A stretch of 64,000 bases of DNA from Streptomyces nojiriensis (GCF_017639205.1 NZ_CP071139.1:5827501-5891500); one strand, 5' to 3'; shown: positions 1 to 8,353, numbered from the stretch's first letter. The notes: generated from the letters alone by a model not told the origin. Numbers and translations: made by a program.

Positions 1-638
1 CGGACCAGGTCGGCCCGTACCTTCTCCGGGTCGCCCGGCCCGGTGGGCGCGGGCCCGCCGCAGTTGAGGGTGCCGCCGCCGGCGAAGGCCGCCGTCAGCA
101 CGATCGCGTCGGGCTCGTGCTTCGCGTACGCCTGCGGGAAACCGCTGCGCTGCACCTTCTGCGCGGCCACCGTCAGCGGCAGGCGCGAGTACCCCGGCAC
201 GTCGACGAGGTGGTCGTAGAAGATCCCGGCCGAGTAGACCGGGTCCGTGATCTGCGCCGGCGTGCCCCAGCCCATCGACGGCCGCTGCTGGAAGAGGCCC
301 AGCGAGTCCCGGTCGCCGTGATCGAGATTGCGCAGCGCGGACTCCTGCATGGCGGTCGCCAGCGCGATGGTCACCGCCCGGTCCGGCAGGCCCTTGGCGA
401 CGCCGACGGCGGCTATCGTCGCCGCGTTGGCCGCCTGCTCCGGCGACATCTCGTACGTTTCGGAGGTTTCCTCCCCCCCGACCGGATCCGCGCTGGCCAC
501 GCAGAACGGGGCACCGCCGCCACCGTTCGAATCGTGCTGCACGGCGAAGTACCCGATCACCGCGAGGAGAACGAGCATGCCGACCGCCGCCCGGACCAGC
601 CGGCGGCGACGAGGACGGGGATCACGGGTCTCGGACAC
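1..638 (-). CDS. Membrane-anchored lysozyme-fold (transglycosylase-like) protein, C-terminus outside window
   Basis: Reading leftwards from a GTG start, the protein begins with a short basic stretch and one membrane segment (about residues 16-34, AAVGMLVLLAVIGYF). The rest would be outside the cell. The exported part has the block ATAMQESALRN, GDRDSLGLFQQRPS, then a conserved AAQKVQRSGFPQAYAKHE. This is an actinobacterial family with a lysozyme/soluble-transglycosylase-like fold; the Glu of MQES is the likely catalytic acid. Such proteins are often misannotated as metal transporters. The frame stays open to the window edge, so the C-terminus is missing. It is divergent from dapE. The fold assignment is by motif, and enzymatic activity is inferred. 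Confidence 0.7.
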   Translation of the reverse strand, partial: MSETRDPRPRRRRLVRAAVGMLVLLAVIGYFAVQHDSNGGGGAPFCVASADPVGGEETSETYEMSPEQAANAATIAAVGVAKGLPDRAVTIALATAMQESALRNLDHGDRDSLGLFQQRPSMGWGTPAQITDPVYSAGIFYDHLVDVPGYSRLPLTVAAQKVQRSGFPQAYAKHEPDAIVLTAAFAGGGTLNCGGPAPTGPGDPEKVRADLV

Positions 639-712
639 GCGGCCCACCGTACTTGAGGCATATGACGCGTCCACCGGCCGGACGTACGAGGCTTCGCCGC
701 ATCCCGGGGCGT

Positions 713-718
713 TAGGGT
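713..718 (+). promoter_or_regulatory. Candidate -10 element for leaderless dapE
   Basis: TAGGGT ends seven bases before the dapE ATG, and there is no Shine-Dalgarno sequence in between. The spacing puts the transcription start on the ATG. No clear -35 box is visible. Confidence 0.4.
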
Positions 719-725
719 CAGTTCC

Positions 726-1805
726 ATGTCCGAATCCGAGCTGGACCTCACCCTGGACGCCGCCGAGCTGACCGCCCGGCTCGTCGACATTCCGTCCGTG
801 AGCGGCGACGAGAAGGTACTCGCCGACCTCGTGGAACACGCGTTGCGCGGCCTGGCGCACCTCACCGTGGACCGCTTCGGCAACAACGTCGTCGCCCGCA
901 CGGACCTCGGCCGCGCCGAGCGCGTCGTACTGGCCGGCCACCTCGACACCGTGCCGATCGCCGACAACGTCCCCTCCCGCCTCGACGAGAACGACGTGCT
1001 GTGGGGCTGCGGCACCACCGACATGAAGTCCGGTGTCGCCGTGCAGCTGCGCATCGCCGCGACCGTGCCCGAGCCGAACCGGGACCTCACCTTCGTCTTC
1101 TACGACCAGGAGGAGGTCGCCGCCGACCTCAACGGCCTCGGCAAGGTCGCCGAAGCCCACCCCGACTGGCTGACGGGCGACTTCGCGGTCCTGCTGGAAC
1201 CCTCGAACGCCGAGGTCGAGGGCGGCTGCCAGGGCACCCTGCGCGTCCTGCTCCGCACCGCCGGCGAGCGCGCGCACTCCGCCCGCAGCTGGATGGGCTC
1301 CAACGCCATCCACTCGGCGAGCCCGATCCTCGCCCGCCTCGCGGCCTACGAGCCCCGCAAGCCGGTCATCGACGGCCTGGAGTACCACGAGGGCCTCAAC
1401 GCGGTCCGCATCGAGGGCGGCGTCGCCAACAACGTCATCCCCGACGCGTGCACGGTGACCGTGAACTTCCGCTACGCCCCGGACCGGAGCGAGGCCGAGG
1501 CGCTGGCCCACGTACGGGAGGTGTTCGCGGACTGCGACATCGCCGAGTTCGTGGTCGACGACTCCTCGCCCGGCGCCCTCCCGGGCCTCTCCCACCCGGC
1601 CGCCGAGGCCTTCATGGAGGCGGTCGGCGGCCGCGCCATGCCCAAGTTCGGCTGGACGGACGTCTCCCGCTTCAGCGCCCTCGGGGTCCCGGCGGTCAAC
1701 TACGGCCCGGGCGACGCCCTGCTGGCGCACAAGGTCGACGAACGCGTCGAGACGAAGGCGATCCTGCACTGCGAGGAACGACTCCGCGCCTGGCTGACCT
1801 CCTGA
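726..1805 (+). CDS. dapE: Succinyl-diaminopimelate desuccinylase
   Basis: M20 metallopeptidase of 359 residues. It hydrolyses N-succinyl-LL-diaminopimelate to LL-diaminopimelate in the lysine and peptidoglycan precursor pathway, in the cytoplasm. Metal-binding residues are visible: His72 and Asp74 in AGHLDTVP, Asp99 in GTTDMKSG, and the Glu pair near 129-130 (YDQEE). A dimerisation insert follows, with a C-terminal His in LLAHKVDE. The length is usual for actinobacterial DapE. The ATG lies just after a -10-like box, so translation may be leaderless. The same gene followed by a LOG-family gene and folP2 occurs in mycobacteria, which supports the name. Confidence 0.9.
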   Translation: MSESELDLTLDAAELTARLVDIPSVSGDEKVLADLVEHALRGLAHLTVDRFGNNVVARTDLGRAERVVLAGHLDTVPIADNVPSRLDENDVLWGCGTTDMKSGVAVQLRIAATVPEPNRDLTFVFYDQEEVAADLNGLGKVAEAHPDWLTGDFAVLLEPSNAEVEGGCQGTLRVLLRTAGERAHSARSWMGSNAIHSASPILARLAAYEPRKPVIDGLEYHEGLNAVRIEGGVANNVIPDACTVTVNFRYAPDRSEAEALAHVREVFADCDIAEFVVDDSSPGALPGLSHPAAEAFMEAVGGRAMPKFGWTDVSRFSALGVPAVNYGPGDALLAHKVDERVETKAILHCEERLRAWLTS

Positions 1806-1869
1806 ATTCCGCTTCTCGTCACCTTTGTGCGCCTACCCTGATCCAACGATCAGCAGGAGGGAGCACAGC

Positions 1870-2637
1870 ATGGGCAACCACGGCAGTCCCGAGGGTTCCG
1901 CTCGTCGTCGGCCCGAGGAGCAGCAGCTCGGGCCGGTGCTGAGGAGGCGGAGCCAGGTGCAGGCGGGCAGTACGACGGACCAGCGGCTGCTGGACTCGGC
2001 GGGGCCCTCCGAGTGGGTGCACACCGATCCCTGGCGGGTCCTGCGCATCCAGTCGGAGTTCATCGAGGGCTTCGGCACGCTCGCCGAGCTGCCGCCCGCG
2101 ATCAGCGTGTTCGGATCGGCCCGTACGCCGGAGGGCTCGCCCGAGTACGACGCGGGCGTGCGGATCGGCAGCGCGCTGGTCGAGGCCGGCTTCGCGGTGA
2201 TCACCGGCGGCGGTCCGGGGGCCATGGAGGCGGCCAACAAGGGCGCCCGCGAGGCGAACGGCGTCTCGGTCGGCCTCGGCATCGAGCTCCCCTTCGAGCA
2301 GGGGCTCAACCAGCACGTCGATCTCGGCCTGAACTTCCGGTACTTCTTCGTCCGCAAGACGATGTTCGTGAAGTACAGCCAGGGCTTCGTCGTCCTGCCG
2401 GGCGGCCTGGGCACGCTGGACGAGCTGTTCGAGGCGCTGACCCTGGTCCAGACCCAGAAGATCACCCGCTTCCCGATCGTGCTGTTCGGCACGGAGTACT
2501 GGAGCGGCCTGATCGACTGGCTGCGCGGCACCGTGATCGCCCAGGGCAAGGCCTCGGAGAAGGACCTCTACCTGTTCCACGTCACCGACGACGTGGACGA
2601 GGCCATTGCGCTGGTGACGAAGGAAGTCGGCAAGTAG
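1870..2637 (+). CDS. LOG-family (TIGR00730) nucleotide phosphoribohydrolase-like protein
   Basis: Protein of 255 residues. The ATG follows a strong AGGAGG at the right spacing, so I prefer it to an in-frame GTG farther upstream. A Rossmann-like lysine decarboxylase/LOG domain covers most of the protein. It shows the family signature PGGLGTLDE and the preceding VRKTMFVKY (Arg and Lys for phosphate binding). Homologues release the base from nucleoside 5'-monophosphates; the plant LOG enzymes activate cytokinins this way. A TACCCT -10-like box lies about 36 bases upstream of the ATG. The substrate in this organism is unknown. The N-terminal 50 residues are a polar extension. Confidence 0.85.
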   Translation: MGNHGSPEGSARRRPEEQQLGPVLRRRSQVQAGSTTDQRLLDSAGPSEWVHTDPWRVLRIQSEFIEGFGTLAELPPAISVFGSARTPEGSPEYDAGVRIGSALVEAGFAVITGGGPGAMEAANKGAREANGVSVGLGIELPFEQGLNQHVDLGLNFRYFFVRKTMFVKYSQGFVVLPGGLGTLDELFEALTLVQTQKITRFPIVLFGTEYWSGLIDWLRGTVIAQGKASEKDLYLFHVTDDVDEAIALVTKEVGK

Positions 2638-2641
2638 GCCC

Positions 2642-2671
2642 CGGGCCCGGGCCCTGTGCGGCCCGGGCCCG
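2642..2671. terminator. Bidirectional hairpin between convergent genes
   Basis: A 12-bp perfect inverted repeat (CGGGCCCGGGCC / GGCCCGGGCCCG) with a six-base loop. It lies just after the LOG gene stop and before the end of the opposing folP2-type gene. There is no T-run, as is common in high-GC genomes. Confidence 0.55.
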
Positions 2672-2730
2672 ACCCGGCCCCGGGCCCGACCCGGTACGGG
2701 CGTGTCAGGCGAGCTCCGGCCGTCGGGACG

Positions 2731-3591
2731 TCAGGCGAGGCCGCGGCGGGCGACGGCCGGGGGGCGGTGGCCCTGGATGGACCGGACCATGTCCAGGATC
2801 TGCCGGGTCTCCGCCACCTCGTGGACGCGGTAGACCTGTGCGCCCAGCCACGCCGAGACGGCGGTCGTGGCCAAGGTGCCCAGCAGGCGTTCCTTGACCG
2901 GCTTGTCGAGGGTCTCGCCGACGAAGTCCTTGTTGGACAGGGAGACCAGGACCGGCCAGCCCGTCGCCGTCATCTCGTCCAGCCGGCGCGTGGCCTCCAG
3001 CGAGTGCCGGGTGTTCTTCCCGAAGTCGTGTCCGGGGTCGATCATGATCGCGTCGCGGCGGACGCCCAGCGCCGCCGCCCGCTCCGCCAGCCCGACCGTC
3101 ACGCGCAGCACGTCCTCCATGACGTCCTCGTACGCGATCCGGTGCGGCCGGGTGCGCGGCTGCACACCGCCCGCGTGGGTGCAGACCAGGCCCGCGCCGT
3201 AACGCGCGGCGATCTCCGCGAGCTTGGGGTCCACCCCGCCCCAGGCGTCGTTCAGGACGTCGGCCCCGGCTTCGCACACGGCCTCGCCGACCTCGTGCCG
3301 CCAGGTGTCCACGCTGATCACCACGTCGGGGTGGCGGCGCCGGACCTCGGCCACGAAGCCGACCGTGCGCCGTGCCTCCTCGGCCGCGTCCACGTGCTCG
3401 CCGGGGCCCGCCTTGACCCCGCCGATGTCGATGATCGCCGCGCCCTCGGCGATCGCGTGCTCGACCCGGTCCAGCGCCGGCTCGTCGCGGAACGTCGCGC
3501 CCTGGTCGTAGAAGGAGTCCGGCGTCCGGTTCACGATGGCCATGATCACCGGCTCGTGGGTGTCGAACTCGCGCCTGCCCAGTCGCAGCAT
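2731..3591 (-). CDS. folP2: FolP2-type dihydropteroate synthase homologue
   Basis: TIM-barrel pterin-binding protein of 286 residues, related to dihydropteroate synthase. Most positions follow the family (NRTPDSF, SVDT, DPGHDFGK, RVHEV). The loop that normally reads GGESTRPG, needed for pyrophosphate and p-aminobenzoate handling, is GGVKAGPG. The usual MHM motif is CTHAGG and the SRK motif is SLSNKD. These changes match mycobacterial FolP2 (Rv1207), which has been reported not to have synthase activity. Gene order (dapE, LOG gene, folP2, DivIVA-like, tag) agrees. The reaction it performs is therefore unclear, and a second, canonical folP is expected elsewhere in the genome. Confidence 0.8.
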   Translation of the reverse strand: MLRLGRREFDTHEPVIMAIVNRTPDSFYDQGATFRDEPALDRVEHAIAEGAAIIDIGGVKAGPGEHVDAAEEARRTVGFVAEVRRRHPDVVISVDTWRHEVGEAVCEAGADVLNDAWGGVDPKLAEIAARYGAGLVCTHAGGVQPRTRPHRIAYEDVMEDVLRVTVGLAERAAALGVRRDAIMIDPGHDFGKNTRHSLEATRRLDEMTATGWPVLVSLSNKDFVGETLDKPVKERLLGTLATTAVSAWLGAQVYRVHEVAETRQILDMVRSIQGHRPPAVARRGLA

Positions 3592-3673
3592 CCTGCTCTT
3601 TCCTCCTTCGGCGGCCCTTGCGCCTCGCCTGCGACCTTAACCTGGTGGCCGGAGTCTCTCAGGGGAGTTGATC

Positions 3674-4021
3674 GTGTTCTTCTTCTTGATGATCGCGCTG
3701 GTCGTGGTCGTGGCAGCGGTCACCCTGGCGGTGATCGGCGGCGGTTCGGAGGCCGTCCTGCCGGAAGCGGAGCCGGACCGGGTCGCGGACGGGCTGCCGG
3801 AGACCCGGCCCGTCGTACGGGCCGACATCGACGCGCTGCGGCTGCCGGTCGCCCCGCGCGGGTACCGCATGGCCGAGGTGGACGACGTACTGGAGCGGCT
3901 CGCGGCCGAACTGGCCGAGCGGGACGCGCGGATCGCGCAGCTGACGGCCGCCGCGGCGCCCGCCGCCGCCCCGTCGGACGCGCCCGGGCACGTCGACCTC
4001 AGCAAGGGCGGTGAGCGGTGA
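3674..4021 (+). CDS. DivIVA-domain-like small membrane protein
   Basis: Protein of 115 residues from a GTG; AGGGGAG lies six bases upstream. An in-frame TTG six bases earlier has no room for a ribosome site. A single N-terminal membrane helix (FFFLMIALVVVVAAVTLAVIG) is followed by a short acidic linker and a DivIVA-like motif, RGYRMAEVDDVLERLAAELAERD, predicted coiled coil. The C-terminus is Ala/Pro-rich. The equivalent mycobacterial gene sits at the same place (Rv1209). It may help place cell-envelope proteins; that role is inferred from the domain. The stop overlaps the GTG of tag, so the two are translationally coupled. Confidence 0.75.
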   Translation: MFFFLMIALVVVVAAVTLAVIGGGSEAVLPEAEPDRVADGLPETRPVVRADIDALRLPVAPRGYRMAEVDDVLERLAAELAERDARIAQLTAAAAPAAAPSDAPGHVDLSKGGER

Positions 4022-4596
4022 GCGGCTCGGTGGCGGGTGCGGACGGGCTGCTGCGCTGCCCGTGGGGGCTGTCCACGCCGGACTACGTCGACTACCACGA
4101 CACCGAGTGGGGCCGTGCGGTGCACGGGGACGACGCCCTCTACGAGCGGCTGTGCCTGGAGGCGTTCCAGTCGGGGCTGTCCTGGATCACGATCCTGCGG
4201 CGCCGCGAGGGCTTCCGCAAGGCCTTCGCGGACTTCTCGATCGCGGCGGTCGCGGAGTTCGACGACCGCGACGCGGAGCGGCTGCTGGCCGACGAGGGGA
4301 TCATCCGCAACCGGGCCAAGATCGAGGCGACCCTGGCCAACGCGAAGGTCCTCGCCGGATGGGAGCCGGGCGAGCTGGACACCCTGATCTGGTCCCACGC
4401 CCCCGAGGAGCCGGGACCGGCACCGCTGACGGTCACCGAGGTCCCGGCGGTCACGACGGAGTCCACCGCCCTCGCCAAGGCGCTGAAGAAGGCCGGCATC
4501 CGCTTCGTCGGCCCCACGACGGCCTACGCCCTGATGCAGGCCTGCGGGCTGGTCAACGACCACCTGGCCGACTGCGTCGCCCGCGACCCGGCCTGA
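4018..4596 (+). CDS. tag: DNA-3-methyladenine glycosylase I
   Basis: Protein of 192 residues in the Tag family, which removes 3-methyladenine from alkylated DNA to start base excision repair. The zinc ligands of the family are visible: a Cys in LLRCPWG and a His in DYHDTEWG near the N-terminus, and a His and Cys in NDHLADC near the C-terminus. The helix-hairpin region contains QSGLSWITILRRREGFRKAF. It starts with GTG overlapping the stop of the upstream gene, so it forms a two-gene operon. It is convergent with the enoyl-CoA hydratase gene. Confidence 0.92.
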   Translation: MSGSVAGADGLLRCPWGLSTPDYVDYHDTEWGRAVHGDDALYERLCLEAFQSGLSWITILRRREGFRKAFADFSIAAVAEFDDRDAERLLADEGIIRNRAKIEATLANAKVLAGWEPGELDTLIWSHAPEEPGPAPLTVTEVPAVTTESTALAKALKKAGIRFVGPTTAYALMQACGLVNDHLADCVARDPA

Positions 4597-4630
4597 GCCG
4601 GCCGGGCCGGGCCGGATCGCGGGAGGTGTC

Positions 4631-5434
4631 TCAGCGGCCCAGGTACTTCGGCGGCTGCTTCGCGAGGAAGGCCTGGACGGCGATGGAGTGGTCCTCGGAG
4701 GCCCCCGCACGGGTCTGGAGGGTGTCCTCGTGGGCCAGGGCCTCGGAGAGCGTGTGGGAGGCCCCGTAGGCCAGGGACTCCTTCAGCGCGGCGTACGCGA
4801 CCGTCGGGCCGGCCGCCAGCGCGCGGGCCACCGCCTCCGCCTCGGCGTGCAGGGAGTCCGAGGGCACCAGGCGGTTGACGATGCCGAGCTCGTACGCCTC
4901 CTGGGCCTTGATCGAACGCGGGAACAGCAGCAGGTCCGAGGCGCGGGAGGCACCGATCAGCCGGGGGAGGGTCCAGGAGACCCCGGAGTCGGCGGTCAGC
5001 GCCACCCCGGCGAACGAGGTGTTGAAGGAGGCGGTGTCGGCGACCACCCGGAAGTCCGCCGCCAGCGCGAAGCCGAAGCCCGCCCCGGCCGCGACGCCGT
5101 TCACACCGGCCACCACGGGCTTCGGCATCTCGGTGAGCGCCCGCACGATGGGGTTGTAGTGGTCGGCCACCGTGGTCATGGTCAGCGAGGTGCCGGTCTC
5201 GCGGTCCGAGGCGAGGTTCCCGATGTGCTCCTTGAGGTCCTGGCCCACGCAGAAGGCCCGGTTCCCGGCCGCGGTGAGCAGCACGGCCCGTACGGCGGTG
5301 TCGGCGGCCGCCGCCTGGACCGCGTCGCGCAGGGCGACCTTGGCCTCGGTGTTCATCGCGTTCATCGCGTCCGGGCGGTTGATCGTGATGGTGGCGAGTC
5401 CGTCGGTCACTTCGTAGAGCACGCTGTCGGCCAT
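4631..5434 (-). CDS. Enoyl-CoA hydratase/isomerase (crotonase) family protein
   Basis: Crotonase-fold protein of 267 residues. The ATG reading MADSVLYE has a GGGGGA site upstream; a longer in-frame version would add 19 unlike residues. The CoA-binding oxyanion-hole segments are AFCVGQDL and VNGVAAGAGFGFAL. The first catalytic Glu of classic hydratases (GGG.E) is replaced by Phe, and the acidic residue is an Asp in LTADSGVSW. This arrangement is seen in PaaG-type ring-epoxide isomerases and some delta-enoyl-CoA isomerases. Beta-oxidation or phenylacetate catabolism is possible. No pathway genes lie nearby, so the substrate is open. Confidence 0.8.
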   Translation of the reverse strand: MADSVLYEVTDGLATITINRPDAMNAMNTEAKVALRDAVQAAAADTAVRAVLLTAAGNRAFCVGQDLKEHIGNLASDRETGTSLTMTTVADHYNPIVRALTEMPKPVVAGVNGVAAGAGFGFALAADFRVVADTASFNTSFAGVALTADSGVSWTLPRLIGASRASDLLLFPRSIKAQEAYELGIVNRLVPSDSLHAEAEAVARALAAGPTVAYAALKESLAYGASHTLSEALAHEDTLQTRAGASEDHSIAVQAFLAKQPPKYLGR

Positions 5435-5767
5435 GGCAGGGGGTCCCCCTTCGTCGCGGGCTTGGCTACCGGTCGGTACTGTCCGGTACAAAGGTCAGCA
5501 TGGCGGACCGGACGTGGCGCGCACATGTGATGTGCGTCAAAGAAAGCCGATGCCGCTTCCCGGTTGCGGCGGCGAAGTATCGCAGGCGGATCCCCGAAAT
5601 GAGTGGTTTTGGTCGAGCGCGTTGCCCAAGCGTTCCCTTGCGATGTTGGTCATCGGGTCCTGACATGCGGGATAATGGCTGGGAAGCAATGTGTTCGATG
5701 CCGGGTATTAGGCGCCTGAACGGGGCCGTCGGCTGACGATGAGCTGGTTTCAGGAAGGGGAACGAGC
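5435..5767. other. Gap between the crotonase gene and DUF3117 gene
   Basis: No gene is supported here; short frames with both orientations lack ribosome sites or family signals. The right part has a GGATAAT sequence (about 5668-5675) about 95 bases before the DUF3117 start, and an AGGAAGGGG ribosome site lies just before its ATG. A promoter for the small gene is likely here. Confidence 0.5.
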
Positions 5768-5935
5768 ATGGCGGCCATGAAGCCGCGGACGGGCGACGGC
5801 CCGCTCGAGGTCACCAAGGAGGGGCGGGGCATCGTCATGCGCGTACCGCTCGAGGGCGGCGGTCGGCTTGTCGTCGAGCTGACCCCTGATGAGGCGGACG
5901 CCCTGGGTGACGCCCTGAAGAAGGTCGTCGGCTGA
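5768..5935 (+). CDS. Conserved small protein, DUF3117 family
   Basis: A 55-residue protein reading MAAMKPRTGDGPLEVTKEG and ending in ELTPDEADALGDALKKVVG. This is one of the most conserved small proteins in actinobacteria (Rv1211 in M. tuberculosis, where it also lies next to tag). It starts with ATG after AGGAAGGGG. It is basic at the N-terminus with a helix-forming C-terminus and no membrane segment. The function is unknown. Confidence 0.9.
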   Translation: MAAMKPRTGDGPLEVTKEGRGIVMRVPLEGGGRLVVELTPDEADALGDALKKVVG

Positions 5936-6065
5936 CCCCACGGGGACACCGACAGCACTCCCGCCTTCTGCTTTTCCGTATTCTCTGCGCTGCCCCGACC
6001 GTGATCCCGCGGCCGGGGCAGCGTTGTGTCGTCGTCCCTGGACCCGAGCCCTCCGGAGCCGCGCC

Positions 6066-6683
6066 GTGCCCTTCACCCCGCCCGCGCCGCCCGCCTTCGC
6101 CGACTGCACGCCCCGCCAGAAGGCCGCCCGGATCCTCTCCGACGCGCTGGCCCCGGCCCATCTGGTGGTCGCGCTGCTCCTGCTCGTCGGATGGCACAGC
6201 ACCACGGCGTGGGCCGGGCTCGGCTGGGGCCTGTTCGCCGCCCTCTTCTGCGGGGTGGTCCCGATCGGGATCATCGCCCTCGGCGTCCGTCGGGGCGCGC
6301 TGACCGACCAGCACATCCGCATACGGCGCCAGCGGGTCGTCCCGATGGCCCTGAGCCTGCTCTCCGTCGTCGCCGGGGTCGCGCTCCTGCACCTGCTGGG
6401 CGCCCCCCGGGACGTGTTCGCGCTGGTCGTCGCGATGCTGGTGGGCCTGGTGTCCTCGCTGCTGGTCACGGTGGTCTGGCAGATCTCGATCCACATGTCG
6501 GTGGCCGGCGGCACCGTGATGATCCTGCTGCTCGTCCTCGGGCCCCAGGTGCTCCCCGCGGTGCTCGTGGCCGCAGCCGTGGGCTGGTCCCGGCTGGTGC
6601 TGAAGGCGCACACCCCGGCCCAGCTCCTCGCGGGCACCGCGCTGGGCGGCACCGCGGCCCTCACCTTCGCGCTCCTCGGCTGA
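6066..6683 (+). CDS. PAP2-superfamily-like integral membrane protein
   Basis: Protein of 205 residues from a GTG eight bases after CCGGAG. Five to six membrane segments are visible. The last part, WSRLVLKAHTPAQLLAGTALG, matches the third PAP2 phosphatase motif (SR-x5-H), with the conserved His present but the usual Asp four residues later replaced by Gln. The second motif is ISIHMSVAGG instead of PSGH, and the first is weak. It may be a PAP2 relative with altered or lost phosphatase activity, or one acting on an unusual lipid phosphate. It stands alone, convergent with the methyltransferase gene. Confidence 0.7.
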   Translation: MPFTPPAPPAFADCTPRQKAARILSDALAPAHLVVALLLLVGWHSTTAWAGLGWGLFAALFCGVVPIGIIALGVRRGALTDQHIRIRRQRVVPMALSLLSVVAGVALLHLLGAPRDVFALVVAMLVGLVSSLLVTVVWQISIHMSVAGGTVMILLLVLGPQVLPAVLVAAAVGWSRLVLKAHTPAQLLAGTALGGTAALTFALLG

Positions 6684-6685
6684 CC

Positions 6686-6707
6686 CCGCGGGGCCGATGC
6701 CCCGCGG
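6686..6707. terminator. Hairpin between convergent genes
   Basis: A 9-bp perfect inverted repeat (CCGCGGGGC / GCCCCGCGG) with loop CGAT, three bases after the PAP2-like stop. It can serve both converging genes. Short repeats of CTCAACGG follow. Confidence 0.5.
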
Positions 6708-6732
6708 CTCAACGGCTCAACGGTTCAAGGGC

Positions 6733-7395
6733 TCAGCGGCGTACGGCGCACAGCAGTCCGTCGCCCACCGGGAGCAGCGCGGCCTCCAGTGCGGGGCTCT
6801 CGCGGACGCTGCGCAGCAGCTCGCGGACGCGCAGGACCTCCACCGGCTGGGCCGCGGAGTCGACGGTGCGGCCGTCGGAGAAGACCCCCTCGAAGCACAC
6901 CAGTCCGCCGGGGCGCAGCAGCCGCAACGATTCGGCGAGGTAGTCGAGGGACTCGGAGGGGTCCCCGTCGCAGAAGACGAGGTCGTATCCGCCGTCGGCG
7001 AGGCGCGGGAGCACGTCGAGGGCGCGGCCGGGGATGAAACGGGCGCGGTTGCCCGCGAAGCCGGCGGCGCGGAAGGCCTGGCGGGCGAAAGCCTGCCGGT
7101 CCGCTTCGGGATCCACCGTGGTCAGGACCCCGTCGGGGCGCATTCCGTGCAGCAGGTGGATGCCGGAGACGCCGGTTCCGGTGCCGATCTCGGCGACCGC
7201 CTTGGCGTCCGCGGTGGCGGCCAGCAGGCGCAGCGCGGCCCCGGTGCCGGGGGAGACGGACCTCAGGCCCGCTTCCCTGGACCGGTCGCGGGCCCATCGC
7301 AGAGCGTCGTCCTCGGCGACAAACGCGTCGGCGAACGCCCAGCTCGTCTGCCGGTTGCCGGTAATGACCCTCTCCTGTCCCCATAGTTGGCGCAA
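6733..7395 (-). CDS. SAM-dependent O-methyltransferase (Rv1220c-like)
   Basis: Class I methyltransferase of about 220 residues. The SAM motif is AVAEIGTGTGVSGIHLL, the acidic residue that binds the ribose lies in TTVDPEA, and DLVFCDGDPS matches the metal- and substrate-binding region of the catechol/caffeoyl-CoA O-methyltransferase family. The start is uncertain. A TTG giving MRQLWGQERVITGN fits homologues best, whereas the frame is open about 48 codons farther upstream with unrelated sequence. It is divergent from sigE, exactly as Rv1220c is in M. tuberculosis. The substrate is unknown. Confidence 0.8.
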   Translation of the reverse strand: MRQLWGQERVITGNRQTSWAFADAFVAEDDALRWARDRSREAGLRSVSPGTGAALRLLAATADAKAVAEIGTGTGVSGIHLLHGMRPDGVLTTVDPEADRQAFARQAFRAAGFAGNRARFIPGRALDVLPRLADGGYDLVFCDGDPSESLDYLAESLRLLRPGGLVCFEGVFSDGRTVDSAAQPVEVLRVRELLRSVRESPALEAALLPVGDGLLCAVRR

Positions 7396-7573
7396 CGGTG
7401 ACTGTATCCGTTGACGTCGGGAACCCGCAGATGGGACCGGGCGTTGTGAAGGGTGGAGGCGGGATAAGAAGGGACGGTGCCGGGCAGATCGACGGCCAGG
7501 ACCGCTCCCGGACTTAAACCTCGCGTAAAGATACTGCAAAAACGCTTATCCGGAGCTGACAGAGGGGGTGGCT

Positions 7574-8353
7574 ATGGTAGGGACTCCACTGGACACCACC
7601 AGAGCCGACAGGGGAGGTGCGGCTGCGCCTGTGGATCGTAGGGGCGTACTGAGACGCCTCTTCTGGTCGGCGGGTGAGCCGAAATCCGTGACCTACATTG
7701 CTGACCGCTTCCACACCGCCGACGCCGCAACCACCGCGACCTTTGCCGCCGATGCGGGCTCCCAGGCGTGGACCCCTCCTTCATGGGAGGAGATCGTCAG
7801 CACGCACAGCGCGCGGGTCTACCGCCTTGCCTACCGTCTGACGGGTAACCAGCACGACGCCGAGGACCTGACGCAGGAAGTCTTCGTCCGCGTCTTCCGC
7901 TCGCTGTCCACGTACACCCCCGGCACCTTCGAGGGCTGGCTGCACCGCATCACGACCAACCTGTTCCTGGACATGGTGCGCCGCAAGCAGCGGATCCGCT
8001 TCGACGCGCTCGGCGACGACGCCGCCGAGCGGCTGCCGAGCCGTGAGCCGTCCCCGCAGCAGGTCCTGCACGACACCCACTTCGACGCGGACGTGCAGCA
8101 GGCGCTGGACACCCTCGCCCCCGAGTTCCGCGCGGCCGTGGTGCTGTGCGACATCGAGGGCCTGTCGTACGAGGAGATCGCCGCGACGCTGGGCGTGAAG
8201 CTCGGCACCGTGCGCAGCCGTATCCACCGGGGCCGTTCGCACCTGCGCAAGGCACTCAAGCACCGGTCCCCGCAGGCCCGTGCCGAGCAGCGCGCGCTGG
8301 CCGGAGTGGCGATGGGCGCACCCGGCGCCGGGGGAGAGGGCGGAGCCGAGTGA
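7574..8353 (+). CDS. sigE: ECF sigma factor, SigE-type envelope-stress regulator
   Basis: Protein of 259 residues from an ATG after AGAGGGGG; an in-frame GTG two codons earlier overlaps that site. Region 2 runs about 75-145 (RVYRLAYRLTGNQHDAEDLTQEVFVRVF) and region 4 about 180-235 (LSYEEIAATLGVKLGTVRSRIHRGRSHLRKAL). An N-terminal extension of about 65 residues precedes region 2. Gene order methyltransferase < > sigE-rseA-htrA-tatB equals the M. tuberculosis sigE locus, so this is the orthologue rather than the cell-wall-stress factor named SigE in S. coelicolor. The stop overlaps the anti-sigma GTG, giving matched synthesis of the pair. Confidence 0.88.
   Translation: MVGTPLDTTRADRGGAAAPVDRRGVLRRLFWSAGEPKSVTYIADRFHTADAATTATFAADAGSQAWTPPSWEEIVSTHSARVYRLAYRLTGNQHDAEDLTQEVFVRVFRSLSTYTPGTFEGWLHRITTNLFLDMVRRKQRIRFDALGDDAAERLPSREPSPQQVLHDTHFDADVQQALDTLAPEFRAAVVLCDIEGLSYEEIAATLGVKLGTVRSRIHRGRSHLRKALKHRSPQARAEQRALAGVAMGAPGAGGEGGAE

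Noticed and set aside
2656..4014. A 452-codon open frame on the + strand
   Set aside because: It is antisense to the folP2-type gene and overlaps the DivIVA-like gene in the wrong frame.
5500..5736. A 78-codon open frame before the DUF3117 gene
   Set aside because: No ribosome site, odd composition and an overlapping promoter-like GATAAT; more likely noncoding.
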